A stretch of DNA of 64,000 nucleotides, taken from assembly GCF_004135735.1 (NCBI RefSeq), contig NZ_CP012670.1, positions 1 to 64,000 on the forward strand, read 5' to 3'. This DNA comes from Sorangium cellulosum (GTDB lineage Bacteria > Myxococcota_A > Polyangia > Polyangiales > Polyangiaceae). The position numbers were made by a program, and so were the translations under genes. Below the pieces are notes generated by a model. It did not search any database. It was not told the DNA's origin and saw nothing but the letters and a program-made list of their open reading frames with translations. Shown here piece after piece: positions 1-9,742 of the stretch (positions are counted from its first letter, which is position 1; each line of letters starts with the position of its first letter).

Positions 1-1416
1 ATGACGATTCCGAAACACGAGCCGCGCGAGATCTTCGATCGTGCGATCGAGCATACGCGGGCCCTGTCCCCCGCAACTTTTGATCAGTGGTTCGGGGGGG
101 TTCAGTTCGATGACCTGACCGACGGCGTGCTCACGCTTCGTGTCCAGAACGAGTTCGTGCTCGAGTGGGTCAGGGACAACTTCCTGCCTGCGCTGACGGA
201 CAAGATTCGCGAGCTCACCGGCTGGTCGGTCCAGGTGGCGTGGACGGTCGACCAGCACCTCGACGCGCCGGTCGCCAAGCGGGTGGAGCTCACCCCGGTG
301 CGTCCGCGGGCGCTCGTGGTGCGCCCGACGATGACCGCGCCCGCCCCGCCGCCTCGCCCGGAGCCGCCGGTCCGGCGCGTGTCGCCGCTGCCGGACGATC
401 TCAACCCGAAGCACACCTTCGCGAGCTTCGTCGTGGGCCCGTCCAACCAGCTCGCCCACGCCGCCGCGATCGCGGCGGCGGGCGGCGGCGGCCGCCGGTA
501 CAACCCGCTCTTCATCTGCGGCGGGACGGGGCTCGGCAAGACCCACCTCATGCACGCGATCGCGCACCGGGTCTTCGAGGGCCGGCCGGACGCGCGGATC
601 ATCTACGTCTCGGCCGAGAAGTTCACGAACGACTTCATCACGGCCATCCAGCACCACCGGATGGACGAGTTCCGCGCGCGGTACCGATCGAACTGCGACG
701 TGCTGCTCGTCGACGACATCCAGTTCCTGGCCGGGCGCGAGCAGACGCAGGAGGAGTTCTTCCACACGTTCAACGCGCTCCACGCGCTCGACCGGCAGAT
801 CGTGGTGACGAGCGACAAGTACCCCCAGAACCTCGAGCGCATGGAGGAGCGCCTCGTCTCGCGGTTCTCCTGGGGGCTCGTCGCCGACATCCAGGTGCCG
901 GAGCTGGAGACGCGCGTCGCGATCGTCCGGAACAAAGCGGCGCTCGAGGGCATCGCGCTCACGGACGACGTGGCGCTCTACCTCGCGCAGATGGTCCGCT
1001 CGAACGTCCGCGAGCTCGAGGGGACGCTGATCCGGCTGGCGGCCAAGAGCTCGCTCACGGGCCGCCCCGTGGACCTGCCGTTCGCGCGCGCCGAGATCAC
1101 GGCCACGTCGCCGCCGCGGGCGCAGATGATGAGCGTCGAGGACATCCAGCGCGCGGTGTGCCACCACTTCCACCTGCGCTCGATCGACCTCACGTCGAAG
1201 GACCGCCACAAGAGCGTCGCCTTCGCGCGCCACGTCGCGATGTACCTCTGCAAGCAGCGGCTGAAGTGCAGCTTCCCGGAGATCGGGCGGGCCTTCGGCA
1301 ACCGCGATCACACGACCGTGATGAGCGCCGTCCGCAAGATCGAGGCGCAGCGCGACTCCGATCCCCAGGTCCGCGCCCACCTCGAGGCGCTCGAGAAGAA
1401 GCTCGCCGACGAGTAG
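1..1416 (+). CDS. dnaA: Chromosomal replication initiator DnaA
   Basis: DnaA is the cytoplasmic AAA+ ATPase that binds DnaA boxes and opens the origin. The 471-residue protein has the normal family layout. An N-terminal DnaB/DiaA-interaction domain covers about residues 1-80. A Pro-rich linker follows (about 90-130). The AAA+ core has Walker A GGTGLGK at 174-180 and Walker B LLVDD ending near 239. The C-terminal domain IV holds the signature around FPEIGRAFGNRDHTTV. The ATG is base 1 of the window, consistent with a genome rotated to dnaA. The next gene is not dnaN but a convergent kinase gene whose stop codon lies about 20 bp away. I saw no cluster of TTATCCACA-like boxes here, so the origin probably lies upstream of the window. 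The identification is secure. Confidence 0.98.
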   Translation: MTIPKHEPREIFDRAIEHTRALSPATFDQWFGGVQFDDLTDGVLTLRVQNEFVLEWVRDNFLPALTDKIRELTGWSVQVAWTVDQHLDAPVAKRVELTPVRPRALVVRPTMTAPAPPPRPEPPVRRVSPLPDDLNPKHTFASFVVGPSNQLAHAAAIAAAGGGGRRYNPLFICGGTGLGKTHLMHAIAHRVFEGRPDARIIYVSAEKFTNDFITAIQHHRMDEFRARYRSNCDVLLVDDIQFLAGREQTQEEFFHTFNALHALDRQIVVTSDKYPQNLERMEERLVSRFSWGLVADIQVPELETRVAIVRNKAALEGIALTDDVALYLAQMVRSNVRELEGTLIRLAAKSSLTGRPVDLPFARAEITATSPPRAQMMSVEDIQRAVCHHFHLRSIDLTSKDRHKSVAFARHVAMYLCKQRLKCSFPEIGRAFGNRDHTTVMSAVRKIEAQRDSDPQVRAHLEALEKKLADE

Positions 1417-1434
1417 GAGACGCCGGCCGGGCGA

Positions 1435-4400
1435 TCAGAGCCCGGCCAGCGCGGCGCGCGCGTCGTCGGCGACGAGCTCGTTGCCGTACGCGGCGGCGAG
1501 CTCGAGCACCTCGGCGAGCTCGCGCCGCGCTTCCTTGATCATGCCCCGGTGCGAGAGGAGCGCGCCGAGCAGGTACCGGGCCTCCAGGGCGTCGGTCCGG
1601 TAGGCGCGCGCGTCGGCGTAGCGCACGAGCTCGCGCAGGAGCTCCTCGGCGCCGCTCGCGCCGCTCAGCCCGTCGAGGTAGGCGAGGTGCGCGCGGTTGA
1701 TCGCGACGAGGCGCTCGTGGCCGCTCTCCTCCGCGAGCTCCCTCGACTCGGTGAGCGACGCGTGCGCGCGCGGCAGATCGCCGAGCCGCCGGCTCGCGTC
1801 GCCGAGGTTGTGCAGCGCCGCGGCGGTCTCGAAGCGCAGGCCGGCGGACCGGGCGATGTCGACGGCGCGGGCGGAGGCCTTCACCGCCGCCTCGAAGTCG
1901 CGGCGGAAGACGTGCACGAGGACGCGCTGCTTCTCGCGCTCGCTCGCCGCCGCGAGATCGCCCGGGTCACCGAGCGCCTCCGCGCGATCGAGGGCGCCGA
2001 GCGCCGCCTCGATGTCGCCCATCGCCGCGCGCGTCTGGGCGACCGCGAGCAAGAGCCGCTCGTCGTCGAGCTCGCCCGCCGCCTCGAGCTGCTCGATCGC
2101 GCGGGCCGCGCGGGAGAAGTCGCCCGCGCGGACGCCGATCTCCGCCTCGCAGGCGAGCGCCTTCTCGCGGAGGTCCCCGCGGCCGCCGGCGAGGGCGTAG
2201 GCCTCCTCGAGCCTCGCGTACGCCTCCGCGAAGAGATCCACCGCGCCGAGGGCGCGCGCGGCGTCGACGCGCGCCGAGAGCCTCTCCTCCAGGGTGCCGG
2301 CCTCGTCGATGCGCCGGACCGCGCGGGCCGCGACGTCGCCGAGATCCGGGGCGGAGCGCACGCGCACCACGACGTCGGCGAGCGCGCCGAGCCACGCGGA
2401 CAGCTCGGCCGGCGGGCGGCGATCGTGATCGCCGAGATCGAGCGCCTGGAAGATGAGCCGGAGCGCCGGCTCGAGCTGGCTCGTGCGGATCTTGTGGAGC
2501 GCGGCCCGCGCGTAGAACGTGGCCGCCCGGTCGCGATCGCCGGCCTGGTAGAAGTGCTGGCCGATGCGCTCGGCGTGCTCGGCGCCGTCCTCGCCGACGA
2601 CCGCGACGTACGCCGCCGCGGCCGCGTCGTGCAGCTCGCGGCGGAGCTCCGGCGGGATCGCGTCGAGGACGATCTCCCCGTGCATGGGCGACGCGAAGCT
2701 CGCCTGCGCGGGGCCCTTGAGCCGCAAGAGGTCGCGGGCCGCGAGGCCGGAGATCGCGCGGTTCACGTGCGAGACCTTCTGCTGGAGGAGGGCCGCGAGG
2801 ACCTCGGTCGGCACCGGATCGCCGAGGATCGCCGCGGCCTGGAGCACGGCGCGGTCGCCCGGATCGAGCCTGCGCACCCGGGTGGCGATGAGGGTGCGCA
2901 GCGAGCGCGGCACCGCCGACGCCCCGTCGAGGCGCGCCTTCACGACGCCGCCGACGACGCTGAGCGCGCCGGAGTCGAAGAGCTCCTTGATGAGCTCCTC
3001 GAGGAAGAGCGGGTGCCCGCCGGCGCGGCCGCGGCAGAAGGCGAGCACCTCCGGCGGCAGGAGGGACGCGCCGACGCGCGCCGAGATGAGCCGCGCGCTG
3101 TCGCTGTCCGAGAGCTCCCCGAGCCGCATCTGGTAGAAATGGGGGTGCGTCGAGAGCGGCGGCGGCGGGTCGCTGCGCGTCGCCAGGAGCAGCATGGCGC
3201 GGAGCCCGCCTGCGCGGCCCGCGGTGGCGAGCAGGGTCTCGGCGGTGAGCTGATCCATCGCCTGCGCGTCGTCCCAGGCGAAGCAGTGGAGCCGGTCCTC
3301 GCAGAGGCTCTGCACCATCCGCGGGAAGGCGGTGCGCAGGATCGCGGTCGTCCCCTGCGGCGCCCGCTGGTCGTCCTGGGGCGCCGCGCCGAGCTGGCCG
3401 AGCACGGCGGCGGACTCGTCCTCGCGCAGGCCGAGCGCCCTGAGCCGCGGGAGCACCGCGCGGATGCGCTCCTCGTCGTCCCCCTCCTGGATGCCGCAGA
3501 GCACCTGCAGCATCGCGGTCAGCCCGCTCCACGGCACGTCGGCGCCGTTGTGCGGGCACGAGGCGACGTAGAACCCGACGTCGTAGTTGCCCTTCGAGAG
3601 CCGCCGCTCCATCTCCGCGAGCAGCCGCGTCTTGCCGATGCCGCGCTCGCCCTGGAGGACGGCGATCTGCGCCCGCTTCCTGGTGGCCGCGGCGAGGATG
3701 TCGCCGAGCTGCTTGAGCTCGTCGCGGCGGCCGACGAACCGGCCGTAGGCGCCGTCCGGCGGCTGCGCGGAGGTGACCACCCGCCCCCCATCGGGCGCGG
3801 TCCGGCCCGCGCCGGGCAGCTCCTCGGTCGTGAAGGCGCTCTGGAGCACGCGCCCGGTGAGGTGCGAGACGGCGACCTGCGACTCGGTCGCGCGGGCGAG
3901 CGCCTGGGCGGAGGCGATGAGCGAGGTGAGCCGCTCGTCCCGGACCGGGGCGCCGGCGCCGTCGACCAGGATGCGGGCGAGGTGGACGCCCGCGGAGACC
4001 GACGCGCCGCCGCCGCGCGAGCGCAGGATCACGAGCGCGGCGCGCACCGCGGCCTCGGTGTCGCGGCCGTCCGCGTCGCCGAGCCCGAAGATGGCGACGA
4101 GCTGCGACGCCTCCTGCTCGAGCAGCAGCGCGCCGTAGCGCGCCAGCACCTCGCGGGCCCGCTCGATGCGCCGCGCGGCGTCCTCCTCCGGGCCCGTGAA
4201 GATGAGGACGAGCGCCGTGACCTCGCGCCGCTCGCCGAGCCCGCGCGCGGCCTGGCCGCCGTCCGATCTCTCGAGCAGCTGGAGGATCCCCGACGCGGTG
4301 CGGGAGCGCGTGCTCGTGGTGTGCGGCACCTCGACCGGCGTGCGCTCGTTGGCCCCGAGCGGCTCCTCGCCGAGCGCGGCGCCCGCCTCGAGCTCGGCGC

Positions 4401-5358
4401 CCGCCTGCTCCTCGTGGAACGGCGAAAGGAACTCGGCCAGCTCGTTGGCCCCGAACCGCTCGCCGGTGGCGTAGAAGAAGCCGAGCAGCGCCTCGTGCAG
4501 CCGCCCGGCGTCGGGGAACCTGTCGTCGGCGTTCCTCGCGAGCATCGTGCTCACGATGTCGACGAGCGGCCGCGGCACGTCCGGGCGCACGAGCTCGAGC
4601 GGCGGGTACTCGCTCGCCTGCAGCCTGCGCATCACCTCGAACGCGGTCGGCGCCGCGAACGGGTTCGAGCCGGCGAGCATCTCGTAGAGCACGGTCCCGA
4701 GCGAGAAGAGGTCGCTCCTGCCGTCGATCGCGTCGGCGCGCGACTGCTCGGGGCTCATGTACGCGAGCTTCCCGCGGATCCTCCCGGCGCGGTTCTCGCC
4801 GATCTCCTCCTCGGTCATCGACTGCGAGGCCTTCGCGATGCCGAAGTCGGTGACCTTCACCTCGCCCTCCCAGGAGAGCAGGATGTTCTGGGGCGAGATG
4901 TCGCGGTGGACGATGCCGAGGGGGCGCGACTGCTCGTCGCGGCGCCTGTGGGCGTGGTCGAGCGCCTTCGCGATCTCGGCCGTCAGGAAGACGGCCATGC
5001 CGAGCGGGATCGGCCGCTTCGCCCTGCGGCAGCGGGCGAGCAGCGTCGCCAGGTCGAGCCCGGGGACGTACTCCATCGCGATGAAGTAGCTGGTCGGATC
5101 GCCGTTCGGGTGGTCGACGCGGCCGAGGTCGAACACCTGCACGATGTTCGCGTGCGACAGGCGCACGGCGAGCTTGGCCTCGTGCACGAACATGTCCACG
5201 AAGCGCCCCTGCTCGGCCAGCCTGGGGAGGATGCGCTTGATGACGAGGACCTTCTCGAACCCCTCGACGCCGAAGCTCTTGGCCTTGAAGACCTCGGCCA
5301 TGCCGCCTTCGCCCAGGCGCTCGAGCAGGCGATAGCGTCCGAAGGTCTCGTTCAGCAT
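1435..5358 (-). CDS. Multidomain Ser/Thr kinase with degenerate cyclase, AAA ATPase and TPR regions
   Basis: This is a cytoplasmic signalling protein of about 1307 residues. Residues 1-290 form an Hanks-type kinase: the glycine loop is GEGGMAEV, the catalytic loop reads HRDISPQN near residue 150, and the DFG is present. The usual catalytic-loop Lys is Ser, a variant familiar in myxobacterial kinases. A region at about 370-500 starts with VTALVLIF and resembles class III nucleotide cyclases without the metal-binding aspartates. An AAA/NACHT-like ATPase follows with P-loop GERGIGKT near residue 575. The last 350 residues are Ala/Leu-rich helical pairs typical of TPRs. I chose the ATG at 5358 because the more upstream GTG at 5397 lies inside a dispersed inverted repeat and would add 13 atypical residues. 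The substrate is unknown. The kinase and P-loop are directly visible; the cyclase homology is moderate. Confidence 0.9.
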   Translation of the reverse strand: MLNETFGRYRLLERLGEGGMAEVFKAKSFGVEGFEKVLVIKRILPRLAEQGRFVDMFVHEAKLAVRLSHANIVQVFDLGRVDHPNGDPTSYFIAMEYVPGLDLATLLARCRRAKRPIPLGMAVFLTAEIAKALDHAHRRRDEQSRPLGIVHRDISPQNILLSWEGEVKVTDFGIAKASQSMTEEEIGENRAGRIRGKLAYMSPEQSRADAIDGRSDLFSLGTVLYEMLAGSNPFAAPTAFEVMRRLQASEYPPLELVRPDVPRPLVDIVSTMLARNADDRFPDAGRLHEALLGFFYATGERFGANELAEFLSPFHEEQAGAELEAGAALGEEPLGANERTPVEVPHTTSTRSRTASGILQLLERSDGGQAARGLGERREVTALVLIFTGPEEDAARRIERAREVLARYGALLLEQEASQLVAIFGLGDADGRDTEAAVRAALVILRSRGGGASVSAGVHLARILVDGAGAPVRDERLTSLIASAQALARATESQVAVSHLTGRVLQSAFTTEELPGAGRTAPDGGRVVTSAQPPDGAYGRFVGRRDELKQLGDILAAATRKRAQIAVLQGERGIGKTRLLAEMERRLSKGNYDVGFYVASCPHNGADVPWSGLTAMLQVLCGIQEGDDEERIRAVLPRLRALGLREDESAAVLGQLGAAPQDDQRAPQGTTAILRTAFPRMVQSLCEDRLHCFAWDDAQAMDQLTAETLLATAGRAGGLRAMLLLATRSDPPPPLSTHPHFYQMRLGELSDSDSARLISARVGASLLPPEVLAFCRGRAGGHPLFLEELIKELFDSGALSVVGGVVKARLDGASAVPRSLRTLIATRVRRLDPGDRAVLQAAAILGDPVPTEVLAALLQQKVSHVNRAISGLAARDLLRLKGPAQASFASPMHGEIVLDAIPPELRRELHDAAAAAYVAVVGEDGAEHAERIGQHFYQAGDRDRAATFYARAALHKIRTSQLEPALRLIFQALDLGDHDRRPPAELSAWLGALADVVVRVRSAPDLGDVAARAVRRIDEAGTLEERLSARVDAARALGAVDLFAEAYARLEEAYALAGGRGDLREKALACEAEIGVRAGDFSRAARAIEQLEAAGELDDERLLLAVAQTRAAMGDIEAALGALDRAEALGDPGDLAAASEREKQRVLVHVFRRDFEAAVKASARAVDIARSAGLRFETAAALHNLGDASRRLGDLPRAHASLTESRELAEESGHERLVAINRAHLAYLDGLSGASGAEELLRELVRYADARAYRTDALEARYLLGALLSHRGMIKEARRELAEVLELAAAYGNELVADDARAALAGL

Positions 5359-5381
5359 CGTCCCGTCGACGTCCCGCGCAG

Positions 5382-5498
5382 CCGGGTGGTGCTGCACGCT
5401 GGGCGCTCACCTCCGGGGCCTGCGTTCCGGCGAGCCCCTCTTGCGGCTCGCCCGCACTTCGGCCCCTCCGGGGAGCGCCCAGCGCGCAGCACCACCGG
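5382..5498 (-). repeat. Dispersed palindromic repeat, copy A (core 5401-5480)
   Basis: The 80-bp core, read on the minus strand, aligns without gaps to the cores at 44320-44399 and 60694-60773, with about ten differences from the latter. It folds as three nested stems. The outer arm pairs GGGCGCTC with GAGCGCCC. A middle arm pairs GGGGCC with GGCCCC. The inner hairpin is GGCGAGCC/GGCTCGCC with an 8-nt loop. Outside the core the arms continue to GGTGGTG and CACCACC ends. It sits between the dnaK stop and the start of the large kinase gene, so it could lie in that gene's leader. The rest of the gap (5499-5598) is GC-rich with no gene that I can support. Confidence 0.85.
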
Positions 5499-5598
5499 CA
5501 GCCGCTCGCCTACAGCGCGCGCGGCGCTCCGGAGGGGGCGGCCTGCGCGCGGCGCGCGGGCCGCTCCTTCCTCCCCGGCTGCGTCGCCCGGCCGCGCG

Positions 5599-7461
5599 TC
5601 ACGTCTCAATGGCCTTGCTTGCGCCGGCGTCATCGTCCCCTCCATACATCGACTCCGCGATCCGGAACGCAGCCCCCTCCAGGCGCGCGTACGCGGCCCG
5701 GAGCGTGTCGAGGTCGCCGCCGCCGTCGAGCAGCTTGCGCAGCGCGGCGCACTCGGCGTGGACCTCGCCGAGGAGCTCGGCGTCGAGCAGATCTCCATAG
5801 CCCTCGAGGGCCTGCTCGGTCGTGTAGACGAGGGTCTCCGCCTGGTTGCGCAGCTCGGCGAGATCGCGGCGGAGCGCGTCGGTCTCCTTGAACCGCTCCC
5901 CCTCCGAGACGAGCTGCTCGACCTCGTCCGGCGTGAGGCCGCTCGTCGGGGTCACCCGGACCTCCTGCACCCGCCCCGTCCCGAGATCGCGCGCCTCGAC
6001 GCGGACGATCCCGTTCTCGTCGATGCGGAAGGTGACCTGGATCTTCGGCAGCCCGCGGGGCGCGGGCGGGATGCCGGTGAGCTCGAAGCGGGCGAGGCTC
6101 CGGCAGTCCGCGGCCATCTCGCGCTCGCCCTGGAGCACGTGCACGGGGACGAAGCTCTGGTTGTCGACGCTCGTCGTGAAGATCTCGCTCTTCTCGGTCG
6201 GGATCGTGGTGTTCCTCGGGATGAGCTTGTACATCACGCCGCCGCCGGTCTCGACGCCCAGGGACAGCGGCGTCACGTCGAGGAGGAGCACCTCGTCCAC
6301 GTGCCCCGAGAGGGCGGCGCCCTGGAGCGCCGCGCCGACCGCGACGACCTCGTCGGGGTTCACCCCCTTGTTCGGCTCCCGGCCGAAGAAGTCGCGCACC
6401 GCCGCCTGTACGGCGGGCATCCGCGTCATGCCCCCGACGAGGACCACCGTGTCGACGGCCGAGACGGGGATCCTCGCGTCCGCGAGCGTCGCGCGGCAGA
6501 CGTCGATGGTCCGCCGGACGAGGCTCTCGCACAGCATCTCGAGCTCGTTGCGCCGCATCGTCCGCTCGAGGTGGAGCGGCCCGCCGCTCGGGCCGACGGC
6601 GATGAAGGGGATGTTGATCTCGGTCTCGAGCGACGACGAGAGCTCGTGCTTGGCCTTCTCCGCGGCCTCCTTGAGGCGCTGCAGCGCCATGCGGTCCCGG
6701 CGCAGATCGATGCGGTGCGCGCGCTCGAACTCGTCGGCGAGCAGATCGATGAGCCGCTGGTCGAAATCCTCCCCGCCGAGGTGGGTGTCGCCGCCGGTCG
6801 CCTTGACGCTGAAGACCCCGCCCGCGATCTCGAGGATCGAGATGTCGAACGTCCCACCGCCGAGGTCGTACACGGCGATCGTCTCGGCCGTCGCCTTGTC
6901 GAGGCCGTAGGCGAGCGCCGCGGCGGTCGGCTCGTTGATGATCCGGCGCACCTCGAGCCCGGCGATCCGCCCTGCGTCCTTCGTGGCTTGCCGCTGCGCG
7001 TCGTCGAAGTAGGCCGGGACGGTGATGACCGCCTCGGTCACCGGCTCACCGAGGAACCGCTCGGCGACCTCCTTCATCTGGCCGAGGATCATCGCGGAGA
7101 TCTCGGGGGGCGAGTAGCTGCGCCCCTTGACCTCGACCCACGCGTCGCTGTTCTGCGCCTCCACGATCTTGTAGGGGGCGAGCTGGATCTGCTTGCTCAC
7201 CTCGGGCGCGTCGAACTTGCGGCCCATCAGCCGCTTCACCGCGTAGACGGTGTTCTGCGGGTTCGTGACCGCCTGGCGCCGCGCGACCTGGCCGACCAGG
7301 CGCTCGCCGCTCGCCGGGAAGCCGACCACGGAGGGGGTCGTGCGGGCGCCCTCGGCGTTCGGGATCACCCGCACGTCGTTCGCCGAGGCGACGCCTGCCC
7401 CTTCCACGACAGCCACACACGAGTTCGTCGTCCCGAGATCGATGCCGATCACCTTCCCCAT
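5599..7461 (-). CDS. dnaK: Molecular chaperone DnaK (Hsp70)
   Basis: This is an ATP-dependent Hsp70 chaperone working with GrpE and a J-protein in the cytoplasm. The 620-residue protein begins [18 protein letters not shown], the Hsp70 phosphate-1 signature. It carries the second signature around [13 protein letters not shown] and the third around [14 protein letters not shown]. The interdomain linker ([11 protein letters not shown]) and substrate-binding domain follow. The C-terminal lid is short and lacks the usual acidic EEVD-like tail, ending in AGASKAIET. grpE lies upstream on the same strand, 191 bp away; no dnaJ is present. The ATG at 7461 has no clear ribosome binding site. Myxobacteria commonly encode several DnaK paralogues, so this may be one of a set. 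Confidence 0.95.
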   Translation of the reverse strand: MGKVIGIDLGTTNSCVAVVEGAGVASANDVRVIPNAEGARTTPSVVGFPASGERLVGQVARRQAVTNPQNTVYAVKRLMGRKFDAPEVSKQIQLAPYKIVEAQNSDAWVEVKGRSYSPPEISAMILGQMKEVAERFLGEPVTEAVITVPAYFDDAQRQATKDAGRIAGLEVRRIINEPTAAALAYGLDKATAETIAVYDLGGGTFDISILEIAGGVFSVKATGGDTHLGGEDFDQRLIDLLADEFERAHRIDLRRDRMALQRLKEAAEKAKHELSSSLETEINIPFIAVGPSGGPLHLERTMRRNELEMLCESLVRRTIDVCRATLADARIPVSAVDTVVLVGGMTRMPAVQAAVRDFFGREPNKGVNPDEVVAVGAALQGAALSGHVDEVLLLDVTPLSLGVETGGGVMYKLIPRNTTIPTEKSEIFTTSVDNQSFVPVHVLQGEREMAADCRSLARFELTGIPPAPRGLPKIQVTFRIDENGIVRVEARDLGTGRVQEVRVTPTSGLTPDEVEQLVSEGERFKETDALRRDLAELRNQAETLVYTTEQALEGYGDLLDAELLGEVHAECAALRKLLDGGGDLDTLRAAYARLEGAAFRIAESMYGGDDDAGASKAIET

Positions 7462-7652
7462 ATGCGGCGAAAGATACTACAGGCCTGGATGCTCTCTGGG
7501 TGGGGAGACGCGCCTCGCGTCCGCGATATTTGAGGAGGGGTGCGGCGAGGCGGCGCGCCACGGCAGATCCCGGAGGGGACCAGCGCCATGTTGCGCATGA
7601 GGCAGGGGGGTGTGCGCCGGGAGGGATGGGCGCGCGGCGCCGCGCCGGACGC

Positions 7653-8237
7653 TCAGCTCGCCGCGGGCGCGGGCTCGGCGGGCGGACCCTTCGAGACGAC
7701 GACCATGGACGCGCGGATCAGGTAATCGCCCAGGATGTACCCCGGCTGGACCTCCGCGATCACGACGCCGGCCGGGTGCTCGGTCGACTCGATCTGCTGG
7801 ATGGCCTCGTGCACGCTGGGGTCGAACGGCTTGCCGACCGCGGGGATGCGCTTGATGCCCATGCGCTCGAGCGTGTCGAGGAACTGCTTGAGGACGATGC
7901 GCACGCCGTCGGCCACCGACTTCGCGTCGGGGGCGCTCTCCGCGTGGGTGGCGGCGCGCTCGAGGTTGTCGAAGACCGGCAGCAGATCCTTCAGGATCGT
8001 CTCGCGGCCGCGGCGCTGCGCCTCGTCGACCTCGCGCCGCGAGCGCTTGCGGAAGTTGTCGAAATCGGCGGCGGTGCGCAGCAGCTGCTCGCGCATCCGC
8101 GCGGCCTCGGCCTGCGCCTCGCCGAGTTTGTCTTCGAGGGTGGTGGCTCGCTCCTCCGCGGGCTCGGCGCGCTCCGCGGGCGCCTCCGCCGTCTCCCCAG
8201 CCTCGTCGTTCGCCCCATTTTGTTCCGGATCGCTCAT
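7653..8237 (-). CDS. grpE: Nucleotide exchange factor GrpE
   Basis: GrpE is a dimeric cytoplasmic co-chaperone that releases ADP from DnaK. The 194-residue protein has an acidic N-terminal tail (about 1-40), a long coiled coil containing [16 protein letters not shown], and the C-terminal beta domain with the family motif around [10 protein letters not shown] and [20 protein letters not shown] chose the ATG at 8237 because upstream codons give a Pro/Arg-rich sequence unlike GrpE. There is no Shine-Dalgarno sequence before this ATG. A good -10/-35 pair lies just upstream, giving an almost leaderless transcript. It is co-directional with dnaK. HrcA, the usual heat-shock repressor, is 7 kb away, but I see no CIRCE palindrome here. 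Confidence 0.95.
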   Translation of the reverse strand: MSDPEQNGANDEAGETAEAPAERAEPAEERATTLEDKLGEAQAEAARMREQLLRTAADFDNFRKRSRREVDEAQRRGRETILKDLLPVFDNLERAATHAESAPDAKSVADGVRIVLKQFLDTLERMGIKRIPAVGKPFDPSVHEAIQQIESTEHPAGVVIAEVQPGYILGDYLIRASMVVVSKGPPAEPAPAAS

Positions 8238-8247
8238 GGCCCGCGGC

Positions 8248-8275
8248 ACTATAACCAGCCGCGATCCGCTGGCAA
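8248..8275 (-). promoter_or_regulatory. Putative sigma-70-type promoter of grpE
   Basis: Read on the minus strand, TTGCCA (8275-8270) and TATAGT (8253-8248) are separated by 16 bp, close to the housekeeping consensus. The predicted start site falls around 8241, only a few bases before the grpE ATG at 8237. The rest of the divergent grpE-argD gap (8276-8479) is GC-rich with no other clear signal. Confidence 0.5.
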
Positions 8276-8479
8276 TCCGAAGGCCCGCGTCGGCCCGGTC
8301 GAGCGCCTCGGCGCCCTCGGGAGGCGACGGCCTGCCCGGGGGGGGCTGCGCTCCGGGCCCGCCGCGGACATCCGCGCTCGGGCGCTCTGACCCGCGATTC
8401 GCCCGGGTCTCCGGGATCCGCGGCCGGCGGCTCATGGACCGTTTGCTCCGACCCCCTGCCCGGCGTTAGATCGCCCCCC

Positions 8480-9742
8480 ATGAGCATCGCCACAGGCCCC
8501 GCCGGCGAACCCCCGCCGGCGAACGCTTCGACGTCCGGCAGCGCGCCTCTCCTCGCCGCGCAGAAGCACCTCCTCGGGAACTACCGCCAGCCCCCGTTCG
8601 TCCTCGATCGCGGCAGGGGGTGCGAGCTGTTCGACACGGAGGGGCGTCGGTACCTCGACATGGCCGCCGGCGTGGCGGTGACCTCGCTCGGCCATGCTCA
8701 CCCGCGGCTCGCGGCGGCCCTCGCCGAGCAGGCGGGCCGGCTCATGCATGTCTCCAACTACTTCTTCAACGCCGAGAACCTCCGCCTCGCCGAGGAGCTC
8801 TGCGCGAAGACCGGCTTCGATCGCGCCTTCTTCTGCAACTCGGGCGCGGAGGCGAACGAGGCGATGCTCAAGCTCGCGCGCCGCCACTTCTTCAACCGGG
8901 GCGAGGCGGGGCGCTACCGGATCGTCGCGTTCGAGAACGCCTTCCACGGCCGCACGCTCGGCGCGATCGCCCTGACCGGGACGCCGAAGTACCGCGAGGG
9001 CTTCGGCCCCTCGCTCGAGGGCGTCACGCACGTGCCCTATGGAGACGTGGCCGCCGTGCGCGCCGCCATGGGCCCGGACGTCGCGGGGATCCTCGTCGAG
9101 CCGGTGCAGGGGGAGGGCGGCGTCCTGCCGGCCCCGCCCGGGTTCCTCGCCGAGCTGCGGCGCATCGCCGACGAGCACGGCGCGCTGCTGCTCCTCGACG
9201 AGGTGCAGACCGGCATCGGGCGCACGGGACACTGGCTCGGCGCGATGCACGACGGCGTGGAGGGCGACGCGGCGGCGCTCGCCAAGGGGCTCGGCGGCGG
9301 GTTCCCCATCGGCGCGCTCGTGCTGCGCGAGCGGCTGAACGGCGCGCTGCCCCCGGGCTCGCACGGCTCGACCTACGGCGGCAACGCGCTCGCGTCCGCC
9401 GCGGCGCGCACGGTGCTCGCCGTCGTCGAGGAGGAGAGGCTCTGCGAGGCCGCCCGGGCGCGCGGCGAGCAGCTCGGCCGCGGCCTCGCCGCGATCGCCG
9501 AGCGGCTGCCGAACGTGTGCGCCGGCGAGCGCGGGCGCGGCCTGCTCCGCGGGCTCATGCTCGCGCCGGGCGTCGATCCGCGCGCGGCGCTCGGCCGCGT
9601 GCGCGACCGGGGCGTGCTGCTCACGCTCGCGGGCAACAACGTGCTCCGGTTCACGCCGCCGCTGATCGTGACCGAGGCCCAGATCGAGGAGGCCCTCGCC
9701 GAGGTCGAGGCCGCGCTCGCCGAGATGCCGGTTGCGGGTTGA
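8480..9742 (+). CDS. argD: Acetylornithine aminotransferase (class III PLP enzyme)
   Basis: The 420-residue protein is a class III pyridoxal-phosphate aminotransferase. ArgD converts N-acetylglutamate semialdehyde to N-acetylornithine in arginine synthesis and can act in lysine/succinylornithine reactions. Visible landmarks are the N-terminal NYRQPPFVLDRGRGCELFDTEGRRYLD-type start, the CNSGAEANEAMLKLAR phosphate-binding segment, LLLDEVQTGIGRTG, and the PLP lysine in ALAKGLGGGFPIGA (K269). Spacing and motifs fit ArgD better than GABA or ornithine transaminases, but specificity cannot be proven from sequence. No other arginine genes are nearby. The downstream P-type ATPase-like gene overlaps its 3' end. 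Confidence 0.9.
   Translation: MSIATGPAGEPPPANASTSGSAPLLAAQKHLLGNYRQPPFVLDRGRGCELFDTEGRRYLDMAAGVAVTSLGHAHPRLAAALAEQAGRLMHVSNYFFNAENLRLAEELCAKTGFDRAFFCNSGAEANEAMLKLARRHFFNRGEAGRYRIVAFENAFHGRTLGAIALTGTPKYREGFGPSLEGVTHVPYGDVAAVRAAMGPDVAGILVEPVQGEGGVLPAPPGFLAELRRIADEHGALLLLDEVQTGIGRTGHWLGAMHDGVEGDAAALAKGLGGGFPIGALVLRERLNGALPPGSHGSTYGGNALASAAARTVLAVVEEERLCEAARARGEQLGRGLAAIAERLPNVCAGERGRGLLRGLMLAPGVDPRAALGRVRDRGVLLTLAGNNVLRFTPPLIVTEAQIEEALAEVEAALAEMPVAG

Noticed and set aside
1549..7533. A very long open frame on the plus strand, antisense to the large kinase and dnaK
   Set aside because: It is Arg/Ala/Glu/Gly/Leu-rich shadow coding caused by high GC; the minus strand holds clear conserved domains.
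5599..8480. CIRCE operator sites upstream of dnaK or grpE
   Set aside because: No TTAGCACTC-N9-GAGTGCTAA-like palindrome was found despite hrcA being in the window.
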